Under the pieces are notes generated by a model. The model saw only the letters and a list, made by a program, of their open reading frames with translations, ran no database searches and was not told where the DNA came from. The translations under genes and the position numbers were made by a program. Positions 1-9,931 of a stretch of DNA of 64,000 nt are shown here, one piece after another (positions within the stretch are counted from its first letter, which is position 1; every line of letters begins with the position of its first letter). The DNA comes from Pusillimonas noertemannii (lineage in GTDB: Bacteria; Pseudomonadota; Gammaproteobacteria; Burkholderiales; Burkholderiaceae_B): positions 23,221 through 87,220 of the forward strand of contig NZ_QEKO01000010.1 of the NCBI RefSeq assembly GCF_003096595.1, given 5' to 3'.

Positions 1-139
1 GTAACCGATTTTTGTGTGGGGAAAGCCCGCCTTCATCCTGATACGGCAAGGCACGACTGCCCTTCATGTCGGTAACGCCGCTGAATGACTCGTGCTTCAG
101 CGGCGTCGAGGGCATTTCGTCCCCTCGTCGTTGAGCAGC
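1..139. other. window edge, no gene seen
   Basis: This stretch lies beyond the comEC stop and holds no convincing gene. A 10-bp perfect inverted repeat (76-85 with 96-105) could be a transcript-end hairpin, but no T-run follows it on either strand, so I do not call it a terminator. Confidence 0.4.
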
Positions 140-2713
140 CTAAGGAGCGGATGCCGAGTCCAAGCTCCAGTGCCTTGGCCTGGCCTTGCGGTGCGACTCC
201 ACGTCAAGCCCATCGCTTCGCGACCGCAGCGTAATCGCCCCATGCAGGTCAGTGCGCCAGAACTGCGCCCCCGCCCTTTGCCAGCGGCGCTGCACCGCAG
301 GATGCGGATGGCCATAGCGGTTCCAGCGGCCGGCCTGGGCGATGACGTGGCCGGGAGCGGCGTGACTCACGAATACGTCGCCCGATGAGCTGCGCGAGCC
401 ATGATGGGCAGCCGCCACCACGTCGATGGGGCCGAACCCGCGCCGCACAAGCTCGCCTTCTTGTGCGGCGGCGATGTCGCCGGTGAGCAGGGCCGAATGA
501 TGCCTGCCCCGTATCAGCAGCACGCAGCTTTGCGCATTGCGCAGTTTCGACTGGCTTCCCACCCCCACCGGCGGGGCGGACTCGAGCGGCCAGACGAACT
601 CGAATGCCACGCCGTCGACGGTCCACCGGACCCCTTCATGGCAGCGGGACAATGCCCGGGGCAAAGGTGGCAGGTCGCCGGGCACGCCCAGCAGCGCCGC
701 TTCGCGCTTCAAATAGGCCACGGTATCGAAGGAACTGTATGACTGGCCCACGCCGCGCGCCTCAAGTACGCTGCGCAGTCCGCCCACGTGATCGATGTCG
801 GCATGCGACACGACGAGTACGTCCAGCTTTTTTACGCCCTGGGCGCGTAAAAACGGCACGATGCTGCGCGAGGCGGCATCGGACGCCGGACTGTGGCGCA
901 CGCCGGTATCGAACAGCAAGGCGTGGCCTGAAGTGAGCACCAGCACGGCCGCGCCCTGTCCAACATCAAGGGCCACCATGTCCCAGGCGCCCTGGGGAGG
1001 CCGCTCGGGGCGCCACAGCAGGGCGGGCAGCACCAGCAGCCATCCCGCCCCGCTCAGGGGCAGGCCGCGCGGCAACAGCGCCACCGCCATGCCGGACAAC
1101 GCCAGCAGCAGCGTCCACCAAGGCGCCGCGGCCGCATCCAGGCTGGCCACGCTCTGCGATGCCAGCCAATGGGTCGGCACCATCATGAATCGAAGCGCTT
1201 CGTGCGCCAGCCCCGAAATGGCGCTGGCCAGCCACTCCAGCCCCGGCACGGCCGACACCGCCGCCAATAGCAGGGACAACGGCGTCACCACCAGGCTGAT
1301 CACGGGAATGGCATACGCGTTGGCTAGGGGCGAGACGATGGAGATCTCGTTGAACAGCGATGCCAGGACAGGCATGAGGCCCACCGTCACGACGAGCTGC
1401 AGCCGGCAGGCCGCCTTCAAGCCTCGAAGAAGCCGGACGCGGGCCGGCACGACATGCGCGGGCGCCTGGGTTCCCAGCCAGTGCCCGCTGGCCAGCAGCA
1501 CGGCAACCGCCCCGAAAGACAGCCAGAAACCGCTGGCCATCAAGGCCCAGGGGTCCAGCGCCACGACGGCCGCGGCGGCCAGAAGCAGCACGCGCGACGG
1601 ACCCAGGGGCAAACGGCCCAAATGAGCCGCCGCCAGCACGGACAGCATCAAAAAAGTGCGGCGGGCCGGCACGCCCCAGCCAGCCAGCAGGCAATACAGC
1701 CAGGCCACCGCCAGCGCCGCTACGCAAGCGGCCACCTGTGCCGGCACCCGCTCGGCCAGCATGCGGCCGCGCCAGGCCAGGCGCTTCCATAGCCATAGTG
1801 TGGCAAGGCCGCCAAGCGCGGCAATCATCGTGATGTGGGACCCGCTTATGGATATGAGGTGCGTGATCGACGTGCGGTTGAATACGGTCCAGTCCTCGGG
1901 CGGCACACCGGCCTGGTCTCCAATCGCCAGGGCCAGCAACACTGCGCCATAACGGCTGTCCTGTGTATAAGGCTTCATGGCTTCGCGCACGAAATGGCGC
2001 ATACGCTCGGCCATCACCGCCAGGCCCGTCCATGGCTCATCGCGCATAAACCGCGGCGTGCCGCGCACATTGCCCACGGCGCGCAGCCCCTGGGCGAAAA
2101 CGTGTCCCTCATAGTCGAAGCCATGCGGGTTGCTGGCGCCATGCGGCCGGCGAAGATTGAGCGACATGCGCCATACCTGGCCCGGAACCAGTTCTGGAAA
2201 CGCGTCGGCCCCGGCGGAGGGCTGGCGGTATGGCCCCGCATAGTCCGCCCCATGCCACGCCACCAACACGCGGCGCGGTATGCCTTCGGGTTTCGACGCG
2301 AGCACTTCGGCCTCGAACCGCCGGCTGCCCGGCAGCTCGCGGGGCAAGGTGGCTATGCGCAGCACCACCCGGGAAACCTTGTCTTCGTCCTCGACAGACA
2401 GCGAATCGGATAATCGATGATCGATATGAAGGCAGACCCAGGCCAGGCCCAGCGCCGTGGCCCACAACGGACCAAGGAGGCCGAGGCATGCGCGGCCGCG
2501 TAGGGGCGGCAAGCGCAAGCCGCTCCACCTGAACGCCGATACGGGCAAAGAAGCAATCGACAATGCCGCCGCAGACATGGCCACGGCAAACAGCGAGACG
2601 GCAAGCAGGCAGCCCAGCAGCCAGGCCCACTCTGAAGCCGTGGGCGTGCGCGGCAGCACATGCGCCACCCCCGCCGCCGCCAGCCCTGCCAGCAAACTGA
2701 TCCGCCCCACCAT
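140..2713 (-). CDS. comEC: ComEC/Rec2-type DNA internalisation protein
   Basis: An 857-residue inner-membrane protein of the ComEC/Rec2 family, which forms the channel that carries transforming single-stranded DNA into the cytoplasm. The N-terminal third has hydrophobic segments and a soluble loop. A polytopic competence domain (about 240-560) contains the SISGSH motif. A C-terminal metallo-beta-lactamase-like domain from about 580 has DVGQG, the metal motif HADIDHVGG near 640 and AHHGSRSS near 770. The length is normal for the family. ATG at 2713 was chosen; a slightly longer frame from 2727 uses a different reading frame. No other competence gene is in the window, so natural transformation is only a possibility. 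Confidence 0.92.
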   Translation of the reverse strand: MVGRISLLAGLAAAGVAHVLPRTPTASEWAWLLGCLLAVSLFAVAMSAAALSIASLPVSAFRWSGLRLPPLRGRACLGLLGPLWATALGLAWVCLHIDHRLSDSLSVEDEDKVSRVVLRIATLPRELPGSRRFEAEVLASKPEGIPRRVLVAWHGADYAGPYRQPSAGADAFPELVPGQVWRMSLNLRRPHGASNPHGFDYEGHVFAQGLRAVGNVRGTPRFMRDEPWTGLAVMAERMRHFVREAMKPYTQDSRYGAVLLALAIGDQAGVPPEDWTVFNRTSITHLISISGSHITMIAALGGLATLWLWKRLAWRGRMLAERVPAQVAACVAALAVAWLYCLLAGWGVPARRTFLMLSVLAAAHLGRLPLGPSRVLLLAAAAVVALDPWALMASGFWLSFGAVAVLLASGHWLGTQAPAHVVPARVRLLRGLKAACRLQLVVTVGLMPVLASLFNEISIVSPLANAYAIPVISLVVTPLSLLLAAVSAVPGLEWLASAISGLAHEALRFMMVPTHWLASQSVASLDAAAAPWWTLLLALSGMAVALLPRGLPLSGAGWLLVLPALLWRPERPPQGAWDMVALDVGQGAAVLVLTSGHALLFDTGVRHSPASDAASRSIVPFLRAQGVKKLDVLVVSHADIDHVGGLRSVLEARGVGQSYSSFDTVAYLKREAALLGVPGDLPPLPRALSRCHEGVRWTVDGVAFEFVWPLESAPPVGVGSQSKLRNAQSCVLLIRGRHHSALLTGDIAAAQEGELVRRGFGPIDVVAAAHHGSRSSSGDVFVSHAAPGHVIAQAGRWNRYGHPHPAVQRRWQRAGAQFWRTDLHGAITLRSRSDGLDVESHRKARPRHWSLDSASAP

Positions 2714-2885
2714 CGCCGTTCATCCAAATCGCCCCATCGTAGGCAGATTCACGGGCCGGCAGGACACAGAAGGGACAGCAAGATCACAGCGGAAGATACG
2801 CATGGCGGAAGAAGCGCACGACAAAGCCCGGGCTTGGCCCCGGCCAATTTTGTTATCATTTCCGCCACATTTCCGGAGAAACATT

Positions 2886-4142
2886 TTGAAAGTCATCATC
2901 GTCGGCGCAGGCATCGGCGGCCTGGCCCTGGCCCTCATGCTGCACAAGCGAGGCATTGAATGCCAGGTCTTTGAAAGCGTGCGCGAGCTCAAGCCGCTGG
3001 GCGTGGGCATCAACCTGCTTCCACACGCCGCCGGCGAACTGCAGCAGCTTGGCTTGCTGGAAACCCTGCAAGACAACGCCGTGGCCACTTCGGCGCTGCA
3101 CTACTACAACCGCTTCGGCCAGAACATCTGGCAAGAGGCGCGCGGCCTGGCCGCCGGCTATGCCGTGCCGCAGCTCTCCATCCATCGCGGGCGGCTGCAG
3201 CTTCTGCTGGCCGACGCCGTGCGACAAAGGCTGGGCGCCGGTGCGCTGCAGACCGGAATGGCCTTTGAATCGCTGGAGCAAGATGCCCAGGGCGTAACGG
3301 CCGTGTTCCGCAATCGCTCGAAAGGCGACAGCCATGAGCAAGTGCGGGGCGACGTGCTGGTCGGAGCCGACGGCATCCATTCGGCCGTACGCAAGGGCTT
3401 CTACCCCGAGCGCGATGAATTCCGTTTTTCGGGCCGCATACTATGGCGCGCGGTCACCTACACCCAGCCTTTTCTCGACGGGCGCACCATGTTCATGGCG
3501 GGCCACCAGGACCAGAAGTTCGTCGCCTATCCCATCATGGACGAAGCCGCGCCCCAGGGCATGGCGGCCATCAACTGGATCGCCGAGCTCAGCGTGCCCT
3601 TCGACGGGCGCGAATACACCGACTGGAACCGGGTGGTCGACAAATCCGTGTTCGCGGCCGAGTTCCAGAGCTGGAACTGGCCCTGGATAGACATTCCCGC
3701 GCTGATCGACGGGGCCCCTGCCATCTACGAGTTTCCCCTGGTCGACAAAGACCCCCTGCCGCGCTGGACCCACGGCAAGGCTACCCTTATGGGCGATGCC
3801 GCCCACCCGCTGTACCCCATCGGCTCGAACGGCTCGGCCCAGGCGATACTCGACGCCCGCTGCCTGGCCGACAGGCTGCTGGAAACCGTGCAGAAGCGCC
3901 ATCGCAATGCCGAGGCCGCATTGAAGGAATATGAGGCGGAACGCCTGCCGGCCACCACCGGCATCATCTTGCGCAACCGCCTGAACGGCCCCGAACAGGT
4001 CATGCAGCTGGCGCACGAACGTGCGCCCGAGGGCTTTGCGCATATCCACGACGTCATGCCCCAGGAAGAGCTCGAGGCCATCTCAATGCGCTACAAGCGC
4101 GCGGCGGGCTTCGATCCTTCGCGTCTCAAGCCCCAGGCCTGA
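2886..4142 (+). CDS. FAD-dependent monooxygenase (UbiH/salicylate-hydroxylase type)
   Basis: A class A flavoprotein monooxygenase of 418 residues. The dinucleotide-binding motif GAGIGG is at residues 7-12, GADGIHS near 160, and the second FAD motif GDAAHPLYPIGSNG near 303. These define the p-hydroxybenzoate-hydroxylase fold that uses NAD(P)H and O2 to hydroxylate an aromatic or polyketide substrate. The substrate cannot be read from the sequence. The open frame extends upstream, but the family N-terminus begins at a TTG codon at 2886 with GGAG about 7 bases ahead, so TTG is taken as the start. It diverges from comEC across about 170 bases. Confidence 0.85.
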   Translation: MKVIIVGAGIGGLALALMLHKRGIECQVFESVRELKPLGVGINLLPHAAGELQQLGLLETLQDNAVATSALHYYNRFGQNIWQEARGLAAGYAVPQLSIHRGRLQLLLADAVRQRLGAGALQTGMAFESLEQDAQGVTAVFRNRSKGDSHEQVRGDVLVGADGIHSAVRKGFYPERDEFRFSGRILWRAVTYTQPFLDGRTMFMAGHQDQKFVAYPIMDEAAPQGMAAINWIAELSVPFDGREYTDWNRVVDKSVFAAEFQSWNWPWIDIPALIDGAPAIYEFPLVDKDPLPRWTHGKATLMGDAAHPLYPIGSNGSAQAILDARCLADRLLETVQKRHRNAEAALKEYEAERLPATTGIILRNRLNGPEQVMQLAHERAPEGFAHIHDVMPQEELEAISMRYKRAAGFDPSRLKPQA

Positions 4143-4230
4143 ACGAAGCGGCCCCGGGCTCCGTCTCGCACATACGGCGGCCAGCGCCGCCCTGCCCCGC
4201 ATGGGGAAAGCAGCGCCCCCCTGCGCAAGA

Positions 4231-5052
4231 TCATCCAAGCGGGGCGCTGGCGGCCAGGCAGCGCTCCAGGCGCGGCAAGGCGCGCAGCGCATTGGCCCCC
4301 GTCGCCGCCTTTACCTGGCCCACGGTCGTGTCCCGCAACTCGGCCAGCACGGCGGCCACACCCACGACGCACGCAGGCTCGTTGCGACTGCCGCTTTCCA
4401 GCCAGGCCGGTGGAATGTCGGGTGCATCGGTCTCCAGCACCAGGGCTTCGATGGGCAGGCGGCTGGCCAGGCGCCGTATCTGCAGGGCACGCTCGAAAGT
4501 CATGGCGCCGCCCAGGCCCAGCACGAAACCCTGTTCGATGAACTGCTCAGCCTGCTGGAAGCTGCCGTTGAAGGCATGGCCGATGCCGCCGATGCGTGGC
4601 CGCCGGCGCAAGTGCTTCAACAAGATGTCCTGCGAGCGCCGCACATGCAGTATGACCGGCAAGCCGTAACGCAGGGCCAGGTCGAGCTGAGCGGCGTAGA
4701 AGAACTCCTGGCGCTCGCGCATCGCGTCGGTCTTGAGTTCCGGAATGAAGAAGTCGAGCCCGATCTCGCCCACGCCCACGAAGCGCGGGTCGTCCAGCGA
4801 GGCACGGACCTCGCGCTCCAGCACCTGAAGGTCGTCGTCCGAGGCGCGCGGCACGCAGATGGGATGTATGCCCAGCGCATAGCTGCCGCCGGGAAAAGAA
4901 TGGGCCAGCTCGCGCACGGCGATGAAATTGGCGCGGTCCACCGCCGGAATGACGATGGCGTCGACGCCGGCATCCCGAGCCCGGTCGATGACGCGCTGGC
5001 GGTCATCGCCAAACTCGGCGGCATCCAGATGGCAGTGCGTGTCGATCAACAT
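4231..5052 (-). CDS. TatD-family metal-dependent hydrolase
   Basis: A 273-residue TIM-barrel hydrolase of the TatD/YcfH family (Mg2+-dependent DNase and hydrolase). The metal ligands are visible: DTHCHLD at residues 4-10, GEIGLDF near 95, a His in ILHVRRS near 145, GHAFNGS, and ETDAPDIPP near 208. It follows lolD in the same direction after a gap of 50 bases, so lolC-lolD-tatD may be one transcript. In many proteobacteria this gene sits with holB or tmk; that context is absent here. Confidence 0.88.
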   Translation of the reverse strand: MLIDTHCHLDAAEFGDDRQRVIDRARDAGVDAIVIPAVDRANFIAVRELAHSFPGGSYALGIHPICVPRASDDDLQVLEREVRASLDDPRFVGVGEIGLDFFIPELKTDAMRERQEFFYAAQLDLALRYGLPVILHVRRSQDILLKHLRRRPRIGGIGHAFNGSFQQAEQFIEQGFVLGLGGAMTFERALQIRRLASRLPIEALVLETDAPDIPPAWLESGSRNEPACVVGVAAVLAELRDTTVGQVKAATGANALRALPRLERCLAASAPLG

Positions 5053-5102
5053 GAGTGCGTCCTGCGCTGTGTCGGCCGATCTTGCACCTTGCGGCGTGTT
5101 GA

Positions 5103-5825
5103 TCAGCCCGGTGTCTGGGCTTCAGTGTCGACCAAGGACCCGTCGTCCATGAACAGCTGGCGATGGGCCAGCGCGGCCAGCGCCGGGTCGTGCGTGACGA
5201 TGGCAAACGCCGTGCCCGACTCTTGGTTCAATCGTACCAGCAGTTCGAACATGGCCTGGGCCGTATGCCGGTCGAGATTGCCCGTGGGTTCATCGGCCAG
5301 GACACAAACCGGGCGCGTAACCAGGGCGCGCGCCAGCGCGACACGCTGCCTTTCACCACCCGAAAGCTGGCCGGGATAATGGCTTGTGCGATGAGCCAGC
5401 CCCACCTGCTCGAGCATGGCCGCGGCCTGCTCGCGGGCTGTCTCGCGCCGTTCGCGGCGCACGATCAATGGCATGGCGACGTTGTCCAGCGCAGAGAATT
5501 CCGACAGCAGGTGATGGAATTGGTACACGAAGCCCAGGCTGCGGTTGCGCAGCTGGCTGCGGCGCGCCTCGGACAGGCCCTCGGCCGACTGGCCGTCTAC
5601 CCAGACCGAGCCCGAACTGGGCTGGTCGAGCATGCCGAGCAAGTGCAGCATGGTGCTTTTACCCGACCCCGAGGCCCCCACCACAGCCACCATTTCGCCA
5701 CGCGCCACGTGCAGGCTGACGTCGCGCAGCACCTCGATGCGCTCTGCGCCTTCGTCGTAATACTTGACCAGGTTGCGGGCGACAAGGACATGATCCGCGC
5801 CCGAGGCGCTTGTTGCATCAATCAT
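5103..5825 (-). CDS. lolD: lipoprotein-releasing ABC transporter ATPase LolD
   Basis: The ATPase of the LolCDE machine, which lifts mature outer-membrane lipoproteins out of the inner membrane and hands them to LolA. It has 240 residues, with the Walker A motif GASGSGKST at 50-58, the signature LSGGERQRVALARAL near 153 and the Walker B region VLADEPTGNLD near 172. The MacB/LolD subfamily is indicated by YQFHHLLSEFSALDN and by the permease next door. The start overlaps the end of the permease gene by 8 bases, so the two are translationally coupled. Confidence 0.93.
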   Translation of the reverse strand: MIDATSASGADHVLVARNLVKYYDEGAERIEVLRDVSLHVARGEMVAVVGASGSGKSTMLHLLGMLDQPSSGSVWVDGQSAEGLSEARRSQLRNRSLGFVYQFHHLLSEFSALDNVAMPLIVRRERRETAREQAAAMLEQVGLAHRTSHYPGQLSGGERQRVALARALVTRPVCVLADEPTGNLDRHTAQAMFELLVRLNQESGTAFAIVTHDPALAALAHRQLFMDDGSLVDTEAQTPG

Positions 5826-7089
5826 GACGCAACACCTGGGCGGGTTGCAGCCGCGAGGCCCGCCAGCTTGGATAAACGGTGGCCAGCAGGGACAGCACCA
5901 GGGATGTGACGGTGACGATCACGATGTCGCTTACCTCGGGGTTCGATGGCAGTTCGCTGATGAAATAGATTTGCTGCGGCAGGAACTGGATGCCCAGCAG
6001 GCGTTCGATGAAGGGCACGATGACGTCGATATTGAAGGCGATGAGCATGCCCAGCCCCACGCCCGCAGCGGTGCCGATCACGCCGATCAGGGCGCCCTGC
6101 ACCAGGAATATGCGCCCGATCTCGCGCGGCGTTGCGCCCAGGGTGCGCAATATGGCGATATCGGACTGCTTGTCCTTCACGGCCATGACCAGCGAAGACA
6201 GCAAGTTGAAGGCCGCCACGGCCACGATCAGGGCCAGAATGAGGAACATCATGCGCTTCTCAGTCTGCACGGCCGCGAACCATGTACGGTTGTTTTCCGT
6301 CCAGTCGCGCACCCGCGCATAGGGGGGCAACATTTCGCGCAGCTCTTGGGCCACTTGCGGCGCGCGCTGCATGTCGGCGATGCGCAGGCGCACTCCGCTT
6401 ACGCCATTGTCGCGGAATACCCTTGCGGCATCCTGCTCGTTGATGAAGGCCATCGAGGCGTCGTATTCGTAGTAGCCCGAAGAAAATATGCCCTTGACCG
6501 TGAACTGGCGCATGCGGGGGGTAAAGCCCGCCGGCGAGATCGAGCCCTGCGGCGCCAGCACCAGCAAGGTGTCGCCCGGGCGCACGCCCAGGGAATCAGC
6601 CAGGAAGCTGCCCAGGACAATGGCATACGAGCCCGGCTGCAATACGTTCAGTTCGGCGTCGGTCATCTGCCCCGCAATGTCGGACACGGCGGCCTCGCGC
6701 TCGGGGTCGATGCCCTTGAGCTGCACGCCGCTTAGCGTCTGCCCCCTTACCAGCATGGCCTGGGCCGACACGAATGGCGCCTCGCCCTTCACCGCCGGAT
6801 GCTTGCGCGCGTCGGCAGCCAGGTCTTCCCAGTGCTCCAGCACCTGGTTGGGGTCGGCGCCCGGCACAAAGACCTCGATGTGCGGCAGGACCGACAGCAT
6901 GCGGTCCCGCACCTGGGTCTGGAAGCCGTTCATCACCGACAGCACCACGATCAGGGCTGCGACACCCAGGGCGATGCCGGCCATGGAGGTACCGGCGATA
7001 AAGGAGACGAAACGATCCCGGCGACCACCACGGCGGGCGCCGCGCGACACACCGGCATAGCGGGACCCTATCCACAATTCATAAGACAT
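5818..7089 (-). CDS. lolC: lipoprotein-releasing ABC transporter permease LolC/LolE
   Basis: A 423-residue inner-membrane permease of the LolC/E family. The N-terminal segment ELWIGSRYAGV is typical, followed by one membrane helix (about 25-50), a large periplasmic domain, and three C-terminal helices. The final ATVYPSWRASRLQPAQVLRHD is the conserved FtsX-domain end. Only one permease gene is seen, as in many betaproteobacteria where a single LolC/E-type protein (sometimes called LolF) forms a homodimer. That arrangement is inferred, since a second gene could lie elsewhere. It is co-directional with lolD and diverges from the gene at 7158. Confidence 0.92.
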   Translation of the reverse strand: MSYELWIGSRYAGVSRGARRGGRRDRFVSFIAGTSMAGIALGVAALIVVLSVMNGFQTQVRDRMLSVLPHIEVFVPGADPNQVLEHWEDLAADARKHPAVKGEAPFVSAQAMLVRGQTLSGVQLKGIDPEREAAVSDIAGQMTDAELNVLQPGSYAIVLGSFLADSLGVRPGDTLLVLAPQGSISPAGFTPRMRQFTVKGIFSSGYYEYDASMAFINEQDAARVFRDNGVSGVRLRIADMQRAPQVAQELREMLPPYARVRDWTENNRTWFAAVQTEKRMMFLILALIVAVAAFNLLSSLVMAVKDKQSDIAILRTLGATPREIGRIFLVQGALIGVIGTAAGVGLGMLIAFNIDVIVPFIERLLGIQFLPQQIYFISELPSNPEVSDIVIVTVTSLVLSLLATVYPSWRASRLQPAQVLRHD

Positions 7090-7157
7090 TCTTGCAAGCC
7101 ACCTTGTTTTTCTCGTCGTTTCGTTTCGGTTTCACGTATAGACACTACAATTCACGC

Positions 7158-8102
7158 ATGCATATCGTACTTCCCGGCGCGCTGCCCGACCCCGAAGCGG
7201 CGCGCGCCCTGCTTCCCCACCTGCACGAAACCGCGCCCACCTTCACGGGCTGGCTGTCGCGCTCGCGGGCCAGGCTGCGCACGGTCGACCCGGCTGTGTC
7301 GGCTTGCACCGCATTTGAGCACTGGCAGCTCGAACGCGCGGGGTTTCAGCCCGATGCGAAGCAAAATCTTAGCGCAGGACTGGGCCCTTTATGGGCCCAG
7401 GACCGCAGCATCGCCCCCGACCAGCCGGTATGGCTGGCAGAGCTGGTGCACATGGCACCCACGCAAACCAGCACGGCCATGCTGGCTTCGGATGTACTGC
7501 GCATTACGCCAGACCAGAGTGTAGCCTTGTTCGAATCGGCGCAAACGCTGTTCGAGGGAACAGGTTTCCAACTGCATCATGACGGCGACAGGCGCTGGCG
7601 CATCGAAGCTCCCGCCTCTTTCGCCCTGCACAGCGCCAGCCCGGCCCTGGTTGCGGCCACGTCGGTCAACGACTGGTGGCCCCAGCAAGAGGCCGCACGA
7701 CCCTGGAGGCGCCTGGTCAACGAGATCCAAATGCTGTGGTTCGGCCACCCCGTCAACGCGTCGCGCCAGAACCAGGGCCTGCCGCCGGTCAACGGCCTGT
7801 GGCTGTTCGGCGGCGGTCGGGCCGAGCAGCTGCGCAACGCGGCCTTGCCCGAACAGGCTCCCTGCTACGAAGCGCTGCAGGCGCCTTTCATGGCGCAAGA
7901 CTGGGCGGGCTGGCTGGCGGCGCTCGCCGAACTCGAGGCTCAGGTCTTCCTGCCGCTGCGGCAACAGGGCATGCAGCCTGTGCTGGTGCTTGCGGGCCGC
8001 AACCAGTTGGCCACGCTTGAACCACGCACACTGGCGCGCTGGACGCAATGGCTGCCCGGCAGCCGCAATACATGGAGCAAATGGTGGTCGTACCGAAACT
8101 AA
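7158..8102 (+). CDS. phosphoglycerate-mutase-like / RpfE-type protein upstream of recJ
   Basis: A 314-residue protein resembling the betaproteobacterial family annotated as cofactor-independent phosphoglycerate-mutase-like or 'regulatory protein RpfE type', usually found beside recJ. The recognisable features are the N-terminal MHIVLPGALPD and the motif QNQGLPPVNGLWLFGGG near residue 210. Catalytic metal residues of true iPGM are not obvious, so enzyme activity is doubtful. The frame is open from 7092, but family alignment favours ATG 7158. Its end overlaps the recJ start by about 20 bases, indicating coupling. Confidence 0.7.
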   Translation: MHIVLPGALPDPEAARALLPHLHETAPTFTGWLSRSRARLRTVDPAVSACTAFEHWQLERAGFQPDAKQNLSAGLGPLWAQDRSIAPDQPVWLAELVHMAPTQTSTAMLASDVLRITPDQSVALFESAQTLFEGTGFQLHHDGDRRWRIEAPASFALHSASPALVAATSVNDWWPQQEAARPWRRLVNEIQMLWFGHPVNASRQNQGLPPVNGLWLFGGGRAEQLRNAALPEQAPCYEALQAPFMAQDWAGWLAALAELEAQVFLPLRQQGMQPVLVLAGRNQLATLEPRTLARWTQWLPGSRNTWSKWWSYRN

Positions 8103-9790
8103 GCACCCGCACCGCCGACGATGACGCCGCCAAGGCGCTCGAGGCGGCCGGCATCCATCCCCTTCTGTGCCGCCTGTGGGCGGCGCGCGGCGTTCGGGCG
8201 GCCGACGAAACGGCCCTGAAATGGGCGGCGCTGATTCCACCCGCCCGCCTCACCCACGTGGACACCGCCGCCGGCCTGCTGGCCGACGCCATCCAGGCCG
8301 GCCAGCGCCTGCTGATCATCGCCGACTACGACTGCGACGGCGCCACCGCCTGCGCGGTGGGCATCCGCGCCTTGCGCTCCATGGGCGCCCGCGTCAACTT
8401 CCTGGTGCCCAACCGTTTCGAAACAGGCTATGGCCTGTCGCCCGAAGTCGTGGCGCTGGCCGCGAACCATGCCACCGGCAAGCCCGACATGCTCATCACG
8501 GTAGATAATGGCATCGCCAGCGTCGATGGCGTGGCCGCGGCCCGTCAGGCCGGCATGCAGGTGCTTGTCACCGACCACCACCTGCCGGGGCCCGTGCTGC
8601 CGGACGCCATGGCCATCGTCAACCCGAATCAGCCCAATTGCGGTTTTCCGTCCAAGAACCTGGCCGGCGTGGGCGTCATCTTCTATCTCATGCTGGCCCT
8701 GCGGGCCGAGCTTCGCCGCCGCGGCGTCTATCCGGCCGACGGGGGCCCGCGGCTCGACCTGCTTGCCGACCTGGTCGCGCTGGGCACGGTCGCCGACGTG
8801 GTCAAGCTGGACAGCAACAACCGCCTGCTGGTTACACAAGGCCTGCAAAAGATACGCAGCGGCCGCATGCAGGCCGGCCTGCGCGCCCTGTTCGCCGTGG
8901 CGGGCCGCGAGTGGCGCCAGGCCTCCACTTTCGACCTGGGCTTCGCCCTGGGGCCGCGCATCAACGCCGCCGGCCGCCTGGCCGACATGAGCCTGGGCAT
9001 CAACTGCCTGATCACCGACGACGAAGGCCATGCCCTGCAGCTGGCGCGCGAACTCGACGAAATGAACCAGCAGCGGCGCAGCATAGAAGGCACCATGCGC
9101 GAAGAGGCCCTGCAGGCCGTGCAGCAGGGCCAGCCCACCATCGGCGCCAGTGTCTGCGTCTATCACCCCGACTGGCACCAGGGCGTGGTCGGCCTGGTCG
9201 CTTCGCGCCTGAAAGAAACCTACTGGCGCCCCACCCTGGCCTTCGCGCGCTCGGGGCCGGGCGAGCTGCGCGGATCAGGCCGCTCGATACCCGACGTTCA
9301 CCTGCGCGACGTGCTCGACCTGGTTTCCAAGCAGCATCCGGGCGCCATCCTGAAGTTCGGCGGCCATGCCATGGCAGCAGGCCTGACCCTGCGCGAAGAC
9401 GCCTACCAAAGCTTCCTTCAGGGCTTTGACGAAGCCGTTCGGCAACTGACGGGACGAGACAGCTTCGAGCCCGTCATCGAGACCGACGGTTCGCTGGAAA
9501 CGGGCTATGCCAACGCGCAGGTCGCGGGCCTGCTGGCCGAGCAGGTATGGGGCGCGGGCTTCCCCCCGCCCGTGTTCCGCGACGTGTTCCACGTGCATCA
9601 TCAGCGCCTGCTCAAGGACAAGCACCTGAAGCTGAGCCTCGAGCGGGGCCATCAGCGCTTCGACGCCATCTGGTTCAACCACGCCGAGATGCTTCCGGAA
9701 CAGATCGACGTAGCCTACAGGCTCGAGCAGAACAGCTGGAACGGCATGGTGTCGGCGCAGCTGATCATCGAGTACGCCTGCCCGGCCTGA
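8081..9790 (+). CDS. recJ: single-stranded-DNA-specific exonuclease RecJ
   Basis: RecJ degrades single-stranded DNA 5' to 3' in RecF-pathway recombination and in mismatch and base-excision repair. From the chosen ATG it has 569 residues, the usual length. The DHH-domain motifs DYDCDG (near 82) and VTDHHLP (near 163) and the DHHA1 motif FGGHAMAAGL (near 426) are all intact. In-frame ATGs also exist at 8048 and 8072. I prefer 8081, which has GGAG just upstream and gives an N-terminus close to family members. The gene starts inside the end of the preceding gene. Confidence 0.93.
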   Translation: MVVVPKLSTRTADDDAAKALEAAGIHPLLCRLWAARGVRAADETALKWAALIPPARLTHVDTAAGLLADAIQAGQRLLIIADYDCDGATACAVGIRALRSMGARVNFLVPNRFETGYGLSPEVVALAANHATGKPDMLITVDNGIASVDGVAAARQAGMQVLVTDHHLPGPVLPDAMAIVNPNQPNCGFPSKNLAGVGVIFYLMLALRAELRRRGVYPADGGPRLDLLADLVALGTVADVVKLDSNNRLLVTQGLQKIRSGRMQAGLRALFAVAGREWRQASTFDLGFALGPRINAAGRLADMSLGINCLITDDEGHALQLARELDEMNQQRRSIEGTMREEALQAVQQGQPTIGASVCVYHPDWHQGVVGLVASRLKETYWRPTLAFARSGPGELRGSGRSIPDVHLRDVLDLVSKQHPGAILKFGGHAMAAGLTLREDAYQSFLQGFDEAVRQLTGRDSFEPVIETDGSLETGYANAQVAGLLAEQVWGAGFPPPVFRDVFHVHHQRLLKDKHLKLSLERGHQRFDAIWFNHAEMLPEQIDVAYRLEQNSWNGMVSAQLIIEYACPA

Positions 9791-9931
9791 CCACGAAACG
9801 CTGTTTGCGCCGGGTCGGCTCCAGTCGAACAGACGGGACGCTTCGGGGCGGCCTCGGGCAGGCAGGCGTTTGCAGCGGCCCGGGATTTGCTTCTATAGTG
9901 GGCAGTAAGCAGATCTCGGGAAACACCAGCC

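Noticed and set aside
76..105. terminator for comEC
   Set aside because: There is a perfect 10-bp stem, but the following bases on the minus strand are not T-rich.
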